DNA from: an uncultured Oscillibacter sp.
GTDB taxonomy: Bacteria > Bacillota > Clostridia > Oscillospirales > Oscillospiraceae
DNA: 64,000 nt
Assembly (NCBI GenBank): GCA_905200545.1
Contig: CAJKKQ010000008.1
Span: 1-64,000, forward strand
Direction of reading: 5' to 3'
Shown: positions 8,059-16,039 of the stretch, piece by piece
Numbering within the stretch: position 1 is the stretch's first letter
Layout: each line of letters begins with the position of its first letter
Position numbers and translations under genes: made by a program
Notes under the pieces: generated by a model
Told to the model about the DNA's origin: nothing
The model's database searches: none
Seen by the model: only the letters and a program-made list of their open reading frames with translations

Positions 8059-9767
8059 GCCAGGGCCCCTCCTCCCATCTGCAGCTCCGCCATCCGGCGG
8101 TAGCGTCCGCAGGTCTCCAGCAGCGTCTCATGGCTGCCCTGGGCCACGATCCTTCCCTCTTCCAGCACCAGGATCCAGTCAGCCTCCCGCAAGGACGACA
8201 CCCGCTCCGAGATCACCACGGTGGTCATCCCCGGGCAGTCCCGCCGCAGAGCGCTGTGGAGCTGTGCCGCCGTGCGGTAGTCCAGGCCGCTGTCCGCGCT
8301 GTCCAGAATCAAAATGGAGGGCCGCCCCGCCAGGGCCCGGGCGATCAGCAAGCGCTGGCGCTGTCCGCCGGAGAGGTTGGCGCCCCGGATATCCACCTGG
8401 GTGTCCAGCCCCTGGGGCAGCTTTTCAATAAACTCCCAGGCCTGGGCAGTCCGCGCAGCGGCTTCCACCTCCTCCCGGGGAAGCTCCCGCAGGAAGGAGA
8501 TGTTCTCGTAGACGGTTCCCGCCAGCAGCGCCTCGCTCTGGAACACCACCCCAAAGGGCCGGCGCAGCGTGTCGGGAGGCACCGTCTTCACATCCTGTCC
8601 CTGAACCCATACCGCGCCGCTGCCGGCGTCGTAGAGCCGCAGCAGCAGGCTTACCAGGGTGGTCTTGCCGCTTCCGGTGGGGCCCAGGATCCCCAGGGTC
8701 CCTCCTTTTTCAATGATAAAGGAGGCGTCGTCCAGATCCTGCTCCACCCCAAGATAGGAAAAATTCACATGCTCCATACCCAGTTCCCCGGGATGGGGAG
8801 GCTGCTCCGGCTCCACCCGCTGGATCTCCGGAGCGAGGAGTACCTCTTCGATACGGCGGGAGGAGGCGGCTCCCTTGCTGACCTTGACAAACACCTTGGC
8901 AATACCCAGCGTGGCAGTCTGGATCAGGGCAAAATAGCTTAAAAAGACCACAATCTGTCCGGCGGGCATGGCACCGGCGTTGACCCGAAAGGCACCCAGC
9001 AGCACCACCATGGTCAATCCCGTGTTCAGCAGCAAGTCCGTCAGCGGGTTGGCCGCCGCCATGACGCAGCCGGCATCCTCCTCCGCCTTGCGGGAGGCAC
9101 GGTTGGCCCCATCGAACCGGGTGCGCTCGGAACCCTGGCAAGCCAGGGCTTTGATGACCCGGACGCCGGAGGCGTTCTCCCGGATCACCCGCACCACCGT
9201 GTCCACGGCGGCCTGGGATCGTGCATAGTGGGGAATGCCCCGACAGGTCACCAGGTAAATGGTCAGGAAGGTCAGAAGGCTCACCACCAGCTGCACCGCA
9301 GCCAGCGCCGGTTCCAGCAAAAAGGTCAGCACCAGGCCCCCCAGTACCAGCATGGGCGCCCGGATCCCACCCCGCTGCACCTTGTCAAACATCTGATGTA
9401 CATTATAAGTATCGTTGGTCAGGCGGGAGACCAGAGAGGAAATGGAGTACTGATCCGTCTGGGCGCAGGAGAGCCCCTGCACCCGGCTGTAAAGATCCTG
9501 GCGCAGGTTCCGGGTGACCTCCATGGACACCTTGGCTGCCATGCGGTTTGCCGTGATGTTGCACCCTGCCGCTCCAAAAGCCAGCAGGGCCATGGCGCCG
9601 CCGGTGATCCAGATGGCCGTCAGATCCCGAACCGGAACCAGGTCGTCGATGACGTGAGCCAGCAGAAGCGGCAGCACCAGCTCCAAAACTGCTGCGGTAA
9701 ACTTCACAGTGACCCCGCAGACCACCCGCCATTTGTAGGGAAGCAGGTACCGCATGACTGTCCGCAT
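8055..9767 (-). CDS. Heterodimeric ABC exporter, degenerate-site half
   Basis: A 570-residue half-transporter with N-terminal six-helix domain and C-terminal ATPase. It has Walker A GPTGSGKTT and a canonical LSGGQ signature, but Walker B reads ILILDSADSGLD, with Ser in place of the catalytic Glu, and the switch region reads VISERVSS, with Glu in place of His. It therefore supplies the signature to the working site and its own Walker motifs to the dead site. The open frame reaches 9791 from a TTG, but ATG 9767 has GGGAGG eight bases upstream and is the better start. First gene of a two-gene operon. Confidence 0.92.
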   Translation of the reverse strand: MRTVMRYLLPYKWRVVCGVTVKFTAAVLELVLPLLLAHVIDDLVPVRDLTAIWITGGAMALLAFGAAGCNITANRMAAKVSMEVTRNLRQDLYSRVQGLSCAQTDQYSISSLVSRLTNDTYNVHQMFDKVQRGGIRAPMLVLGGLVLTFLLEPALAAVQLVVSLLTFLTIYLVTCRGIPHYARSQAAVDTVVRVIRENASGVRVIKALACQGSERTRFDGANRASRKAEEDAGCVMAAANPLTDLLLNTGLTMVVLLGAFRVNAGAMPAGQIVVFLSYFALIQTATLGIAKVFVKVSKGAASSRRIEEVLLAPEIQRVEPEQPPHPGELGMEHVNFSYLGVEQDLDDASFIIEKGGTLGILGPTGSGKTTLVSLLLRLYDAGSGAVWVQGQDVKTVPPDTLRRPFGVVFQSEALLAGTVYENISFLRELPREEVEAAARTAQAWEFIEKLPQGLDTQVDIRGANLSGGQRQRLLIARALAGRPSILILDSADSGLDYRTAAQLHSALRRDCPGMTTVVISERVSSLREADWILVLEEGRIVAQGSHETLLETCGRYRRMAELQMGGGALA

Positions 9768-9788
9768 CCAGGATCCCTCCCTATTGCT

Positions 9789-9798
9789 CAAACGTTTG
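9789..9798. promoter_or_regulatory. LacI/CcpA-type operator core CAAACGTTTG
   Basis: A 10-bp palindrome between the -10 box and the start codon of the exporter operon, matching the core of the operator at 6115-6126 and in the same position relative to its promoter. The flanking bases fit the catabolite-response consensus less well than at the first site. Confidence 0.5.
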
Positions 9799-9816
9799 CG
9801 CTCTTATCGTAATCTT

Positions 9817-9844
9817 AGCATACCACACCCCTGGCGCAAGTCAA
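9817..9844 (-). promoter_or_regulatory. Sigma-A promoter of the ABC exporter operon
   Basis: On the minus strand TTGACT (9839-9844) and TATGCT (9817-9822) are separated by 16 bases, followed by the operator and then ATG 9767. Confidence 0.75.
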
Positions 9845-9991
9845 TCCCATTTTCCGCGAATCCGGTTTTCCCCCACCTCCCAGATCCATTTTCGTCAACT
9901 TTTCATCTTCTGGGCCCTGTTTTTGTGGAAGTTAACAGTTTATTAATTTTTTTCCTCTGTGATTCTGTGTCTTTTTACCCATTCTTTCCGA

Positions 9992-10020
9992 TTGACTTTG
10001 CTGCTTTCACCCGTTAAAAT
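9992..10020 (+). promoter_or_regulatory. Sigma-A promoter of the liv leader region
   Basis: TTGACT (9992-9997), a 17-base spacer and TAAAAT (10015-10020). The bases between 9845 and 9990 are AT-rich and hold no gene I can support. Confidence 0.7.
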
Positions 10021-10086
10021 AAAACACAACTTCCAGATGCGGAGCCCGCTCCGGGGAAGTGAATTTTCCAAAAGGAGGACACTGTG

Positions 10087-10371
10087 ATGACCCGTTCTGC
10101 CATGTATGCCATGTCTCATATGTCTCACAGTGCGTCTGCCTATCAGGCAGAGGCCTCCTGCTCCTGCGCGCATCACGCCGCTTACAATGGGATCAGCCTG
10201 ATTCTGGACGCCATTATTATGGCGTCCATTATTATTTGCGTCCTGATTTGCGGCATCGGCATTTTGGCCCTGGCCATTACCCTGCTGGTACTGGTATTGG
10301 TATTGGGACTGCTGGTACGTAATCGTTTTGATTTTCATACGCCTGAAATGCGAAGACGCGCGCTGCTGTAA
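10087..10371 (+). CDS. Ile/Leu/Val-rich 94-residue leader peptide or small membrane protein
   Basis: ATG 10087 has AAGGAGG (10072-10078) eight bases upstream; an adjacent GTG at 10084 is less well placed. Residues 1-35 are rich in Ala, Ser, His, Met and Cys (ASCSCAHH). In residues 36-77, 28 of 42 are Ile, Leu or Val, including LLVLVLVLGLLV; residues 78-94 are basic. A rho-independent terminator follows 13 bases after the stop, then the branched-chain amino-acid importer operon. This layout resembles the leader peptides that control ilv operons by attenuation. The alternative is a single-span membrane protein of unknown role. The frame is longer than classical leaders, which is unusual. Confidence 0.65.
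   Translation: MTRSAMYAMSHMSHSASAYQAEASCSCAHHAAYNGISLILDAIIMASIIICVLICGIGILALAITLLVLVLVLGLLVRNRFDFHTPEMRRRALL
10305..10313 (+). promoter_or_regulatory. Candidate antiterminator segment
   Basis: GGGACTGCT lies inside the Gly-Leu-Leu codons at the end of the Ile/Leu/Val run. It can pair over nine bases (one G-U) with AGCGGTCCC at 10387-10395, the left arm of the downstream terminator. Pairing would prevent terminator formation. Confidence 0.4.
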
Positions 10372-10384
10372 TCTTTGATACAGT

Positions 10385-10419
10385 AAAGCGGTCCCGCTGA
10401 AAGGCGGGGCCGCTTTTTT
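10385..10419 (+). terminator. Rho-independent terminator or attenuator before livK
   Basis: AAAGCGGTCCCGC (10385-10397) pairs with GCGGGGCCGCTTT (10404-10416) around TGAAAG, with six T residues at the end. It separates the Ile/Leu/Val-rich frame from livK. A TATAAT at 10421-10426 abuts it, but without a recognisable -35 box at the right spacing, so livK may depend on read-through. Confidence 0.85.
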
Positions 10420-10449
10420 GTATAATCTTTCCCAAAAGGAGAATCCAAG

Positions 10450-11628
10450 ATGAAGAAGAAGTTTTTTGCACTCATGATGGCCATGACCATGGTCCTCTCC
10501 CTGGCTGCCTGCGGCGGAGAGACTGCCGAGACCACCAATGACGACACCACCTCCGAGGACACTGCCTCCGGCACCGCTTTCAAGATCGGTACCATCGGCC
10601 CCCTCACCGGTGACGCTGCCATCTACGGCCAGGCCGTCGCCAACGGCGCCGCCATCGCCGTGGAGGAAATCAACGCCGCCGGCGGCGACATCCAGTTCGA
10701 GCTCAAGAGCGAGGACGATGTCAACGACGGTGAGACCTCCGTCAACGCCTACAACACCCTGATGGACTGGGGCATGCAGCTGCTGGTTGGCCCCACCACC
10801 ACCGGCCCCTCCGTTTCCGTGGCTGCCAAGTGCTATGAGGACCGGACCTTCATGCTGACGCCCTCCGCCTCCTCCACCGATGTCACCTCCGGTAAGGACA
10901 ATGTCTTCCAGGTCTGCTTCACCGACCCCAACCAGGGCACCAGCTCCGCAGACTACATGGCCGAGAATATGGCCGACGCTAAGATCTATATCCTCTATCA
11001 GAACGACGACGCTTATTCTCAGGGCATCCGGGACGCTTTTGTCTCTGAGGCCGAGGCCAAGGGCCTGACCATTGTGGATGAGGGCACCTTCACCAAGGAC
11101 ACCGCCACCGACTTCTCCGTGCAGCTGACCGCCGCTCAGGCCGCCGGTGCCGACACGTTGTTCCTGCCCATGTACTATCAGCCCGCTTCCGTCATCCTCA
11201 ACCAGGCCAACGCCATGGGCTATGCCCCCACCTTCTTCGGCGTGGACGGCATGGACGGCATCCTCACCATGGAGGGCTTTGACGCCTCTCTGGCCGAGGG
11301 CGTCATGCTGCTGACCCCCTTCTCCGCCACTCTGGAGGAAAACCAGTCCTTCGTCCAGGCTTATCAGGATCAGTTCGGCGAGACCCCCAACCAGTTCGCC
11401 GCTGACGCTTATGACGCCGTGTACATCCTCAAGGAGGCCCTGGAGGCTGCCGGCTGCACCGCCGATATGTCCGCTGCCGACATCTGCGAGGCACTGGTCC
11501 CCACCATGACCACCCTCTCCCACGACGGTCTCACCGGCAAGGGCATGACCTGGTCTGCCGACGGCGCCGTGTCCAAGGATCCCACCGCCTTTGTCATCCA
11601 GGACGGCGTGTACGTTCTGCCCCAGTAA
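10450..11628 (+). CDS. livK: Branched-chain amino-acid ABC importer, substrate-binding lipoprotein
   Basis: A 392-residue LivJ/LivK-type binding protein. Lipoprotein signal MKKKFFALMMAMTMVLSLAACGG with Cys21 as the lipid site, then a Thr/Asp linker and a type-I periplasmic-binding fold (FKIGTIGPLTGDAAIYGQAVANGAAIAVEEINAAGG; AKIYILYQNDDAYSQGIRDAF). AAAAGGAG precedes the ATG. It heads the complete livKHMGF set. Leu/Ile/Val is the expected ligand of the family, and the leader upstream supports it, but related proteins bind other amino acids or amides. The message ends in a large stem-loop, consistent with the binding protein being made in excess of the membrane subunits. Confidence 0.9.
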   Translation: MKKKFFALMMAMTMVLSLAACGGETAETTNDDTTSEDTASGTAFKIGTIGPLTGDAAIYGQAVANGAAIAVEEINAAGGDIQFELKSEDDVNDGETSVNAYNTLMDWGMQLLVGPTTTGPSVSVAAKCYEDRTFMLTPSASSTDVTSGKDNVFQVCFTDPNQGTSSADYMAENMADAKIYILYQNDDAYSQGIRDAFVSEAEAKGLTIVDEGTFTKDTATDFSVQLTAAQAAGADTLFLPMYYQPASVILNQANAMGYAPTFFGVDGMDGILTMEGFDASLAEGVMLLTPFSATLEENQSFVQAYQDQFGETPNQFAADAYDAVYILKEALEAAGCTADMSAADICEALVPTMTTLSHDGLTGKGMTWSADGAVSKDPTAFVIQDGVYVLPQ

Positions 11629-11650
11629 TCCCCTTTCCCATTCAATCCAT

Positions 11651-11698
11651 CACGATGCGGCGGCTGCCGGGAGTCTCTCCCGGCAGTCCCGCCGCGTG
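11651..11698 (+). other. Intercistronic stem-loop after livK
   Basis: CTGCCGGGAG (11664-11673) pairs with CTCCCGGCAG (11677-11686); GCGGCGG (11657-11663) and CCGCCGC (11689-11695) extend the stem past a 2-base bulge. No U-tract follows, so read-through into livH is expected and the hairpin probably stabilises the livK 3' end. A weaker long inverted repeat (TTCTATGG 11701-11708 / CCATAGAA 11755-11762) follows. Confidence 0.6.
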
Positions 11699-11789
11699 AT
11701 TTCTATGGTGGAAACAGGGGCGGCAGCCACTGGTGCTGCTGTCCGTATTTCTGCCATAGAACAGTTAAGAGAAAAAGAGGTGCTTCCTG

Positions 11790-12668
11790 ATGGAATTTCT
11801 CTCCTACCTGATCAGCGGCATCAGTCTGGGCAGTGTGTACGCCATCATCGCCCTGGGCTATACCATGGTTTACGGTATTGCGAAAATGCTGAACTTCGCC
11901 CACGGTGATATCATCATGGTGGGCGGCTACATTTCCTTTTGCGCCATGAACTACTTGGGGCTCCCCAGCATCGTATCCGTGCTGCTGGCCATGGTGGTAT
12001 GCACGGTGCTGGGTGTGGTCATTGAGGGTCTTGCTTACAAGCCCCTGCGTGCCGCTCCCTCCCTGGCCGTGCTGATCACCGCTATCGGCGTGAGCTACTT
12101 CCTGCAAAACGCAGCCCAGCTGATCTGGTCTGCCGCTCCCAAGGTCTACTCCCCCGTGGTAGCGGGCTCCCTTTCCCTGATGGGAGGACAGCTCTCCATC
12201 CCCTATGTCTCCATTTTGACGGTGGTCACCTGCCTGGTCATCATGGCTGCCCTCACCACCTTCACCAGCAAGAGCAAGATGGGCAAGGCCATGCGGGCCT
12301 GCTCCGAGGACCGCAGCGCCGCGCAGCTGATGGGCATCAACGTCAACGCCACCATCTCCATTACCTTTGCCATCGGCTCCGCGCTGGCGGCTATCGCCGG
12401 TGTGCTGCTGTGCTCCTCCTACGGCACCCTGATGCCCACCACCGGCTCCATGCCCGGCATCAAGGCCTTCACCGCTGCCGTCTTCGGCGGCATCGGCTCC
12501 ATCCCCGGCGCGTTCCTGGGCGGACTGCTGCTGGGCATTATCGAGTCCATGGCCAAGGCCTACATCTCCACCAACCTGGCCAACACCATCGTCTTTGCCG
12601 TGCTGATCGTGGTGCTGCTGGTGAAGCCGGCAGGCCTGCTGGGCAAGTATGTGCCTGAGAAAGTGTGA
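11790..12668 (+). CDS. livH: Branched-chain amino-acid ABC importer permease LivH
   Basis: A 292-residue permease of the BPD_transp_2 family with about eight hydrophobic segments. It shows the family N-terminus (FLSYLISGISLGSVYAIIALGYTMVYGIAKMLNFAHGDIIM) and the coupling segment MRACSEDRSAAQLMGINVN that contacts the ATPases. AAGAGGTG (11775-11782) lies seven bases before ATG. It pairs with LivM, encoded 10 bases downstream, to form the membrane channel. Confidence 0.95.
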   Translation: MEFLSYLISGISLGSVYAIIALGYTMVYGIAKMLNFAHGDIIMVGGYISFCAMNYLGLPSIVSVLLAMVVCTVLGVVIEGLAYKPLRAAPSLAVLITAIGVSYFLQNAAQLIWSAAPKVYSPVVAGSLSLMGGQLSIPYVSILTVVTCLVIMAALTTFTSKSKMGKAMRACSEDRSAAQLMGINVNATISITFAIGSALAAIAGVLLCSSYGTLMPTTGSMPGIKAFTAAVFGGIGSIPGAFLGGLLLGIIESMAKAYISTNLANTIVFAVLIVVLLVKPAGLLGKYVPEKV

Positions 12669-12678
12669 GGTGCGGGAT

Positions 12679-13741
12679 ATGAAAAAACTGACCATCAAGC
12701 GGACCACCCGCACGGATTTCATCACCTATCTGGGTGTCATCATCGCATTCATTGTCATGACCGTCCTCCGGGATCAGGGCTTTTTGACCCGCTCCCTCAC
12801 GGGACAGCTGGTCCCCATCTGCTGCTATATCTCCATGGCCGTCTCGTTGAACCTGACGGTGGGCATTCTGGGCGAGCTGAGCCTGGGCCATGCGGGCTTT
12901 ATGAGCGTGGGTGCCTTCTCCGGCATCATCGCTGCCATGAGCCTGCAATCCATGATTCCCTCCGCGCCGCTGCGTCTGGCAGTGGCCATGGTGGTGGGCG
13001 CACTCTTCGCCGCCATCGCCGGCTTCATCGTGGGCGTCCCTGTGCTGCGCCTGCGGGGCGACTACCTGGCTATCGTTACCCTGGCCTTCGGCGAGATCAT
13101 CAAGGACCTCATCAACTGCCTGCTGGTGGGCTATGACTCCAACGGCCTGCACATGGCCCTGAACCTCACAGGCAGCAAGTCCATCACCGATCTGAACCTG
13201 GAGTCCGACGGCATCGCCATCATCAAGGGCGCCCAGGGCGCCACCGGCACCACCACCATCTCCTCTTTCACTGCCGGCTTCGTCCTGGTAATGATCACCC
13301 TGGTAATCGTGCTGAACCTGGTGCGCAGCCGCACCGGCCGGGCTGTCATGGCCATCCGGGACAACCGCATTGCCGCCGAGAGCGTTGGCATCAACGTCAC
13401 CAAGTACAAGCTCATCGCCTTCGTCACCTCCGCCGCTCTGGCCGGTGCCGCAGGTGCCCTGTACGGACTGAACTTCTCCTCTCTCCAGGCTACCAAGTTC
13501 AACTTCAACACCTCCATTCTGGTTCTGGTGTTCGTGGTGCTGGGCGGTCTGGGCAACATCTGGGGCTCCGTCATCGCCGCCACTGTCCTCACCATTCTGC
13601 CGGAGGCACTGCGTGGCTTCGACGACTACCGGATGCTCATTTACGCCATCGTGCTGATCCTGGTGATGCTGGCCACCAACAATGCCCAGGCCAAGGCCCT
13701 GCTGGGCCGGATCATTCCCAAGAGAAAGGGGGCGCAGGCAA

Positions 13742-13749
<8 letters not shown>
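12679..13749 (+). CDS. livM: Branched-chain amino-acid ABC importer permease LivM
   Basis: A 356-residue permease of the BPD_transp_2 family with about ten membrane segments. Family landmarks are LTVGILGELSLGHAGFMSVGAFSG, RLRGDYLAIVTLAFGEII and the coupling loop MAIRDNRIAAESVGINVTKYK. I place the start at MKKLTIKRTTR (ATG 12679), which has GAGGTG upstream, rather than at the frame's earlier open codon inside livH. Its stop overlaps the livG start by eight bases, implying translational coupling. Confidence 0.95.
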
Positions 13750-14590
<841 letters not shown>

Positions 14591-14595
14591 GAGAC

Positions 14596-15297
14596 ATGCT
14601 GAAAGTCAACGGGATCAATGTCTACTACGGCTCTATCCACGCCATCAAGGACGTCTCCTTTGAAGTCCATCAGGGGGAGATTGTCACCCTCATCGGCGCC
14701 AACGGCGCCGGGAAATCCACCACGCTGCAGACCATCTCCGGCCTGCTCCACTCCCGGACCGGCTCCATCGAATTCCTGAACGAGAACCTCATGGGCGTTC
14801 CCGCTTTCAAGATCGTCTCCCGGGGCCTGGCCCAGGTGCCGGAGGGCCGCCGCGTCTTTTTGCAGATGACGGTGGAGGAGAACCTGGAGATGGGCGCCTA
14901 TACCCAGCCCAACGCCACCATCGCCCCGGGCCTGGAGCGGGTCTATGACCAGTTCCCCCGTCTGAAGGAGCGCCGCCGTCAGATCGCCGGCACCCTCTCC
15001 GGCGGCGAGCAGCAGATGCTGGCTATGGGCCGGGCCCTGATGTCCAACCCCAAGCTGCTGATGCTGGATGAACCCTCCATGGGCCTGGCGCCCATTCTGG
15101 TGGAGCAGATCTTCGAGATCATCCGCAGCCTCCACAAGGCGGGCACCACCATTTTGCTGGTGGAACAGAACGCCCAGGCGGCGCTGTCCGTGGCGGACCG
15201 GGGCTATGTGCTGGAGACCGGCAAGATCGTCACCACCGGCACCGGCGCGGAGCTGCTGGCAAGCCCCGCCATCAAGAAAGCATATCTGGGCGGCTGA
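14596..15297 (+). CDS. livF: Branched-chain amino-acid ABC importer ATPase LivF
   Basis: A 233-residue ATPase beginning MLKVNGINVYYGSIHAIKDVSF. Walker A GANGAGKST, Q-loop LAQVPEGRRVF, signature LSGGEQQMLAMGRAL, Walker B LLMLDEPSMGLAP and LVEQNAQAAL in place of the usual switch His, which is normal for LivF. AAGGAGGG lies inside the end of livG, about ten bases before ATG. Last gene of the liv operon, followed by a terminator. Confidence 0.96.
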   Translation: MLKVNGINVYYGSIHAIKDVSFEVHQGEIVTLIGANGAGKSTTLQTISGLLHSRTGSIEFLNENLMGVPAFKIVSRGLAQVPEGRRVFLQMTVEENLEMGAYTQPNATIAPGLERVYDQFPRLKERRRQIAGTLSGGEQQMLAMGRALMSNPKLLMLDEPSMGLAPILVEQIFEIIRSLHKAGTTILLVEQNAQAALSVADRGYVLETGKIVTTGTGAELLASPAIKKAYLGG

Positions 15298-15324
15298 CCG
15301 TCTCGTTTCCCCGGAAAACCGCCG

Positions 15325-15356
15325 AAAAAGGAGAGCGCAAAGCGCTCTCCTTTTTA
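15325..15356 (+). terminator. Terminator of the liv operon
   Basis: AAAAAGGAGAGCGC (15325-15338) pairs with GCGCTCTCCTTTTT (15342-15355) around a 3-base loop; the T-run is part of and follows the stem. Confidence 0.92.
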
Positions 15357-15357
15357 T

Positions 15358-15386
15358 TTGCAGCGGAGGATCCGCTGTGGTATACT
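15358..15386 (+). promoter_or_regulatory. Promoter of niaR
   Basis: TTGCAG (15358-15363), 17 bases, then TATACT (15381-15386). The -10 box lies inside the niaR operator-like sequence, so NiaR binding should block its own promoter. Confidence 0.6.
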
Positions 15387-15399
15387 CCTGTCAAGACAG
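15376..15399. promoter_or_regulatory. NiaR operator-like site before niaR
   Basis: The left arm TGTGGTATACTCCTGTC matches the left arm of the perfect site at 15973 at 14 of 17 bases; AA and GACAG follow, so CTGTC-AA-GACAG is conserved but the outer right arm is not. A weaker version would give autoregulation. Confidence 0.6.
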
Positions 15400-15417
15400 A
15401 TTACGGGAGGCGGTATC

Positions 15418-15930
15418 ATGCGCGCAGAAGAGCGGCGGGCAAAAATTCTGGAGATTCTCCACGGGGCTGGCGGGCCCGTCAGCGCGGCCACCCTGGCGGG
15501 GCAGTTTTCCGTCAGCCGCCAGATCATCGTGGGAGACATCGCCCTGCTGCGGGCGTCGGGCGCCAACATCTCTGCCACGCCTCGGGGATATGTGATTCTG
15601 GGAGAGACCCCGGGACTTGTGCGGCGGGTGGCCTGCCAGCACGGCCCCGGCGGGATGGAGGCGGAACTCAACGCCGTGGTGGATCAGGGCTGCACGGTTT
15701 TGGACGTCATCGTGGAGCACCCGGTTTACGGACAGCTCACCGGGTCGCTGCAGCTGTCCAGCCGCTACGATGTGCAGCAGTTTCTCCACCGCTGCGCTGC
15801 CTCCGACGCCCAGCCCCTCTCTCTTTTGACGGAGGGCATCCACCTCCACACCCTCGCCTGTCCGGATCAGGCCGCCTTTGACCGGGTGCAGGCAGCTCTG
15901 CGGGAAATGGGCGTCCTCTTGGAGGGCTAA
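15418..15930 (+). CDS. niaR: Niacin-responsive transcriptional repressor (HTH_11 plus 3H domain)
   Basis: A 170-residue protein with an N-terminal winged HTH (RRAKILEILHGAGGPVSAATLAGQFSVSRQIIVGDIALLRASG) and a C-terminal 3H domain whose conserved metal/ligand His residues appear in CQHGPGG, VEHPVYGQL and GIHLHTL. NiaR (YrxA, TM1602) proteins bind nicotinic acid and repress NAD-precursor uptake or synthesis genes in Firmicutes and Thermotoga. GGGAGG lies seven bases before ATG 15418. Operator-like palindromes precede both this gene and the membrane-protein gene downstream, supporting the assignment. Confidence 0.9.
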   Translation: MRAEERRAKILEILHGAGGPVSAATLAGQFSVSRQIIVGDIALLRASGANISATPRGYVILGETPGLVRRVACQHGPGGMEAELNAVVDQGCTVLDVIVEHPVYGQLTGSLQLSSRYDVQQFLHRCAASDAQPLSLLTEGIHLHTLACPDQAAFDRVQAALREMGVLLEG

Positions 15931-15944
15931 GCTTCATCTGGGCC

Positions 15945-15973
15945 TTGACAGATGGACAAATCGTGAGTATGAT
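15945..15973 (+). promoter_or_regulatory. Sigma-A promoter of the NiaR-controlled transporter
   Basis: TTGACA (15945-15950), 17 bases, TATGAT (15968-15973). The NiaR palindrome begins at the last base of the -10 box. Confidence 0.85.
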
Positions 15974-16008
15974 GTGGTATACAGGTGTCAAGACACCTGT
16001 ATACCACA
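15973..16008. promoter_or_regulatory. NiaR operator, 36-bp perfect inverted repeat
   Basis: The 17-base arms TGTGGTATACAGGTGTC (15973-15989) and GACACCTGTATACCACA (15992-16008) are exact reverse complements around AA. The core ACAGGTGTC-AA-GACACCTGT fits the known Firmicute NiaR site as I recall it. It covers the transcription start region. Confidence 0.85.
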
Positions 16009-16039
16009 TTTATTTTTGAGAGAGAAACAGGTGCTTCCC

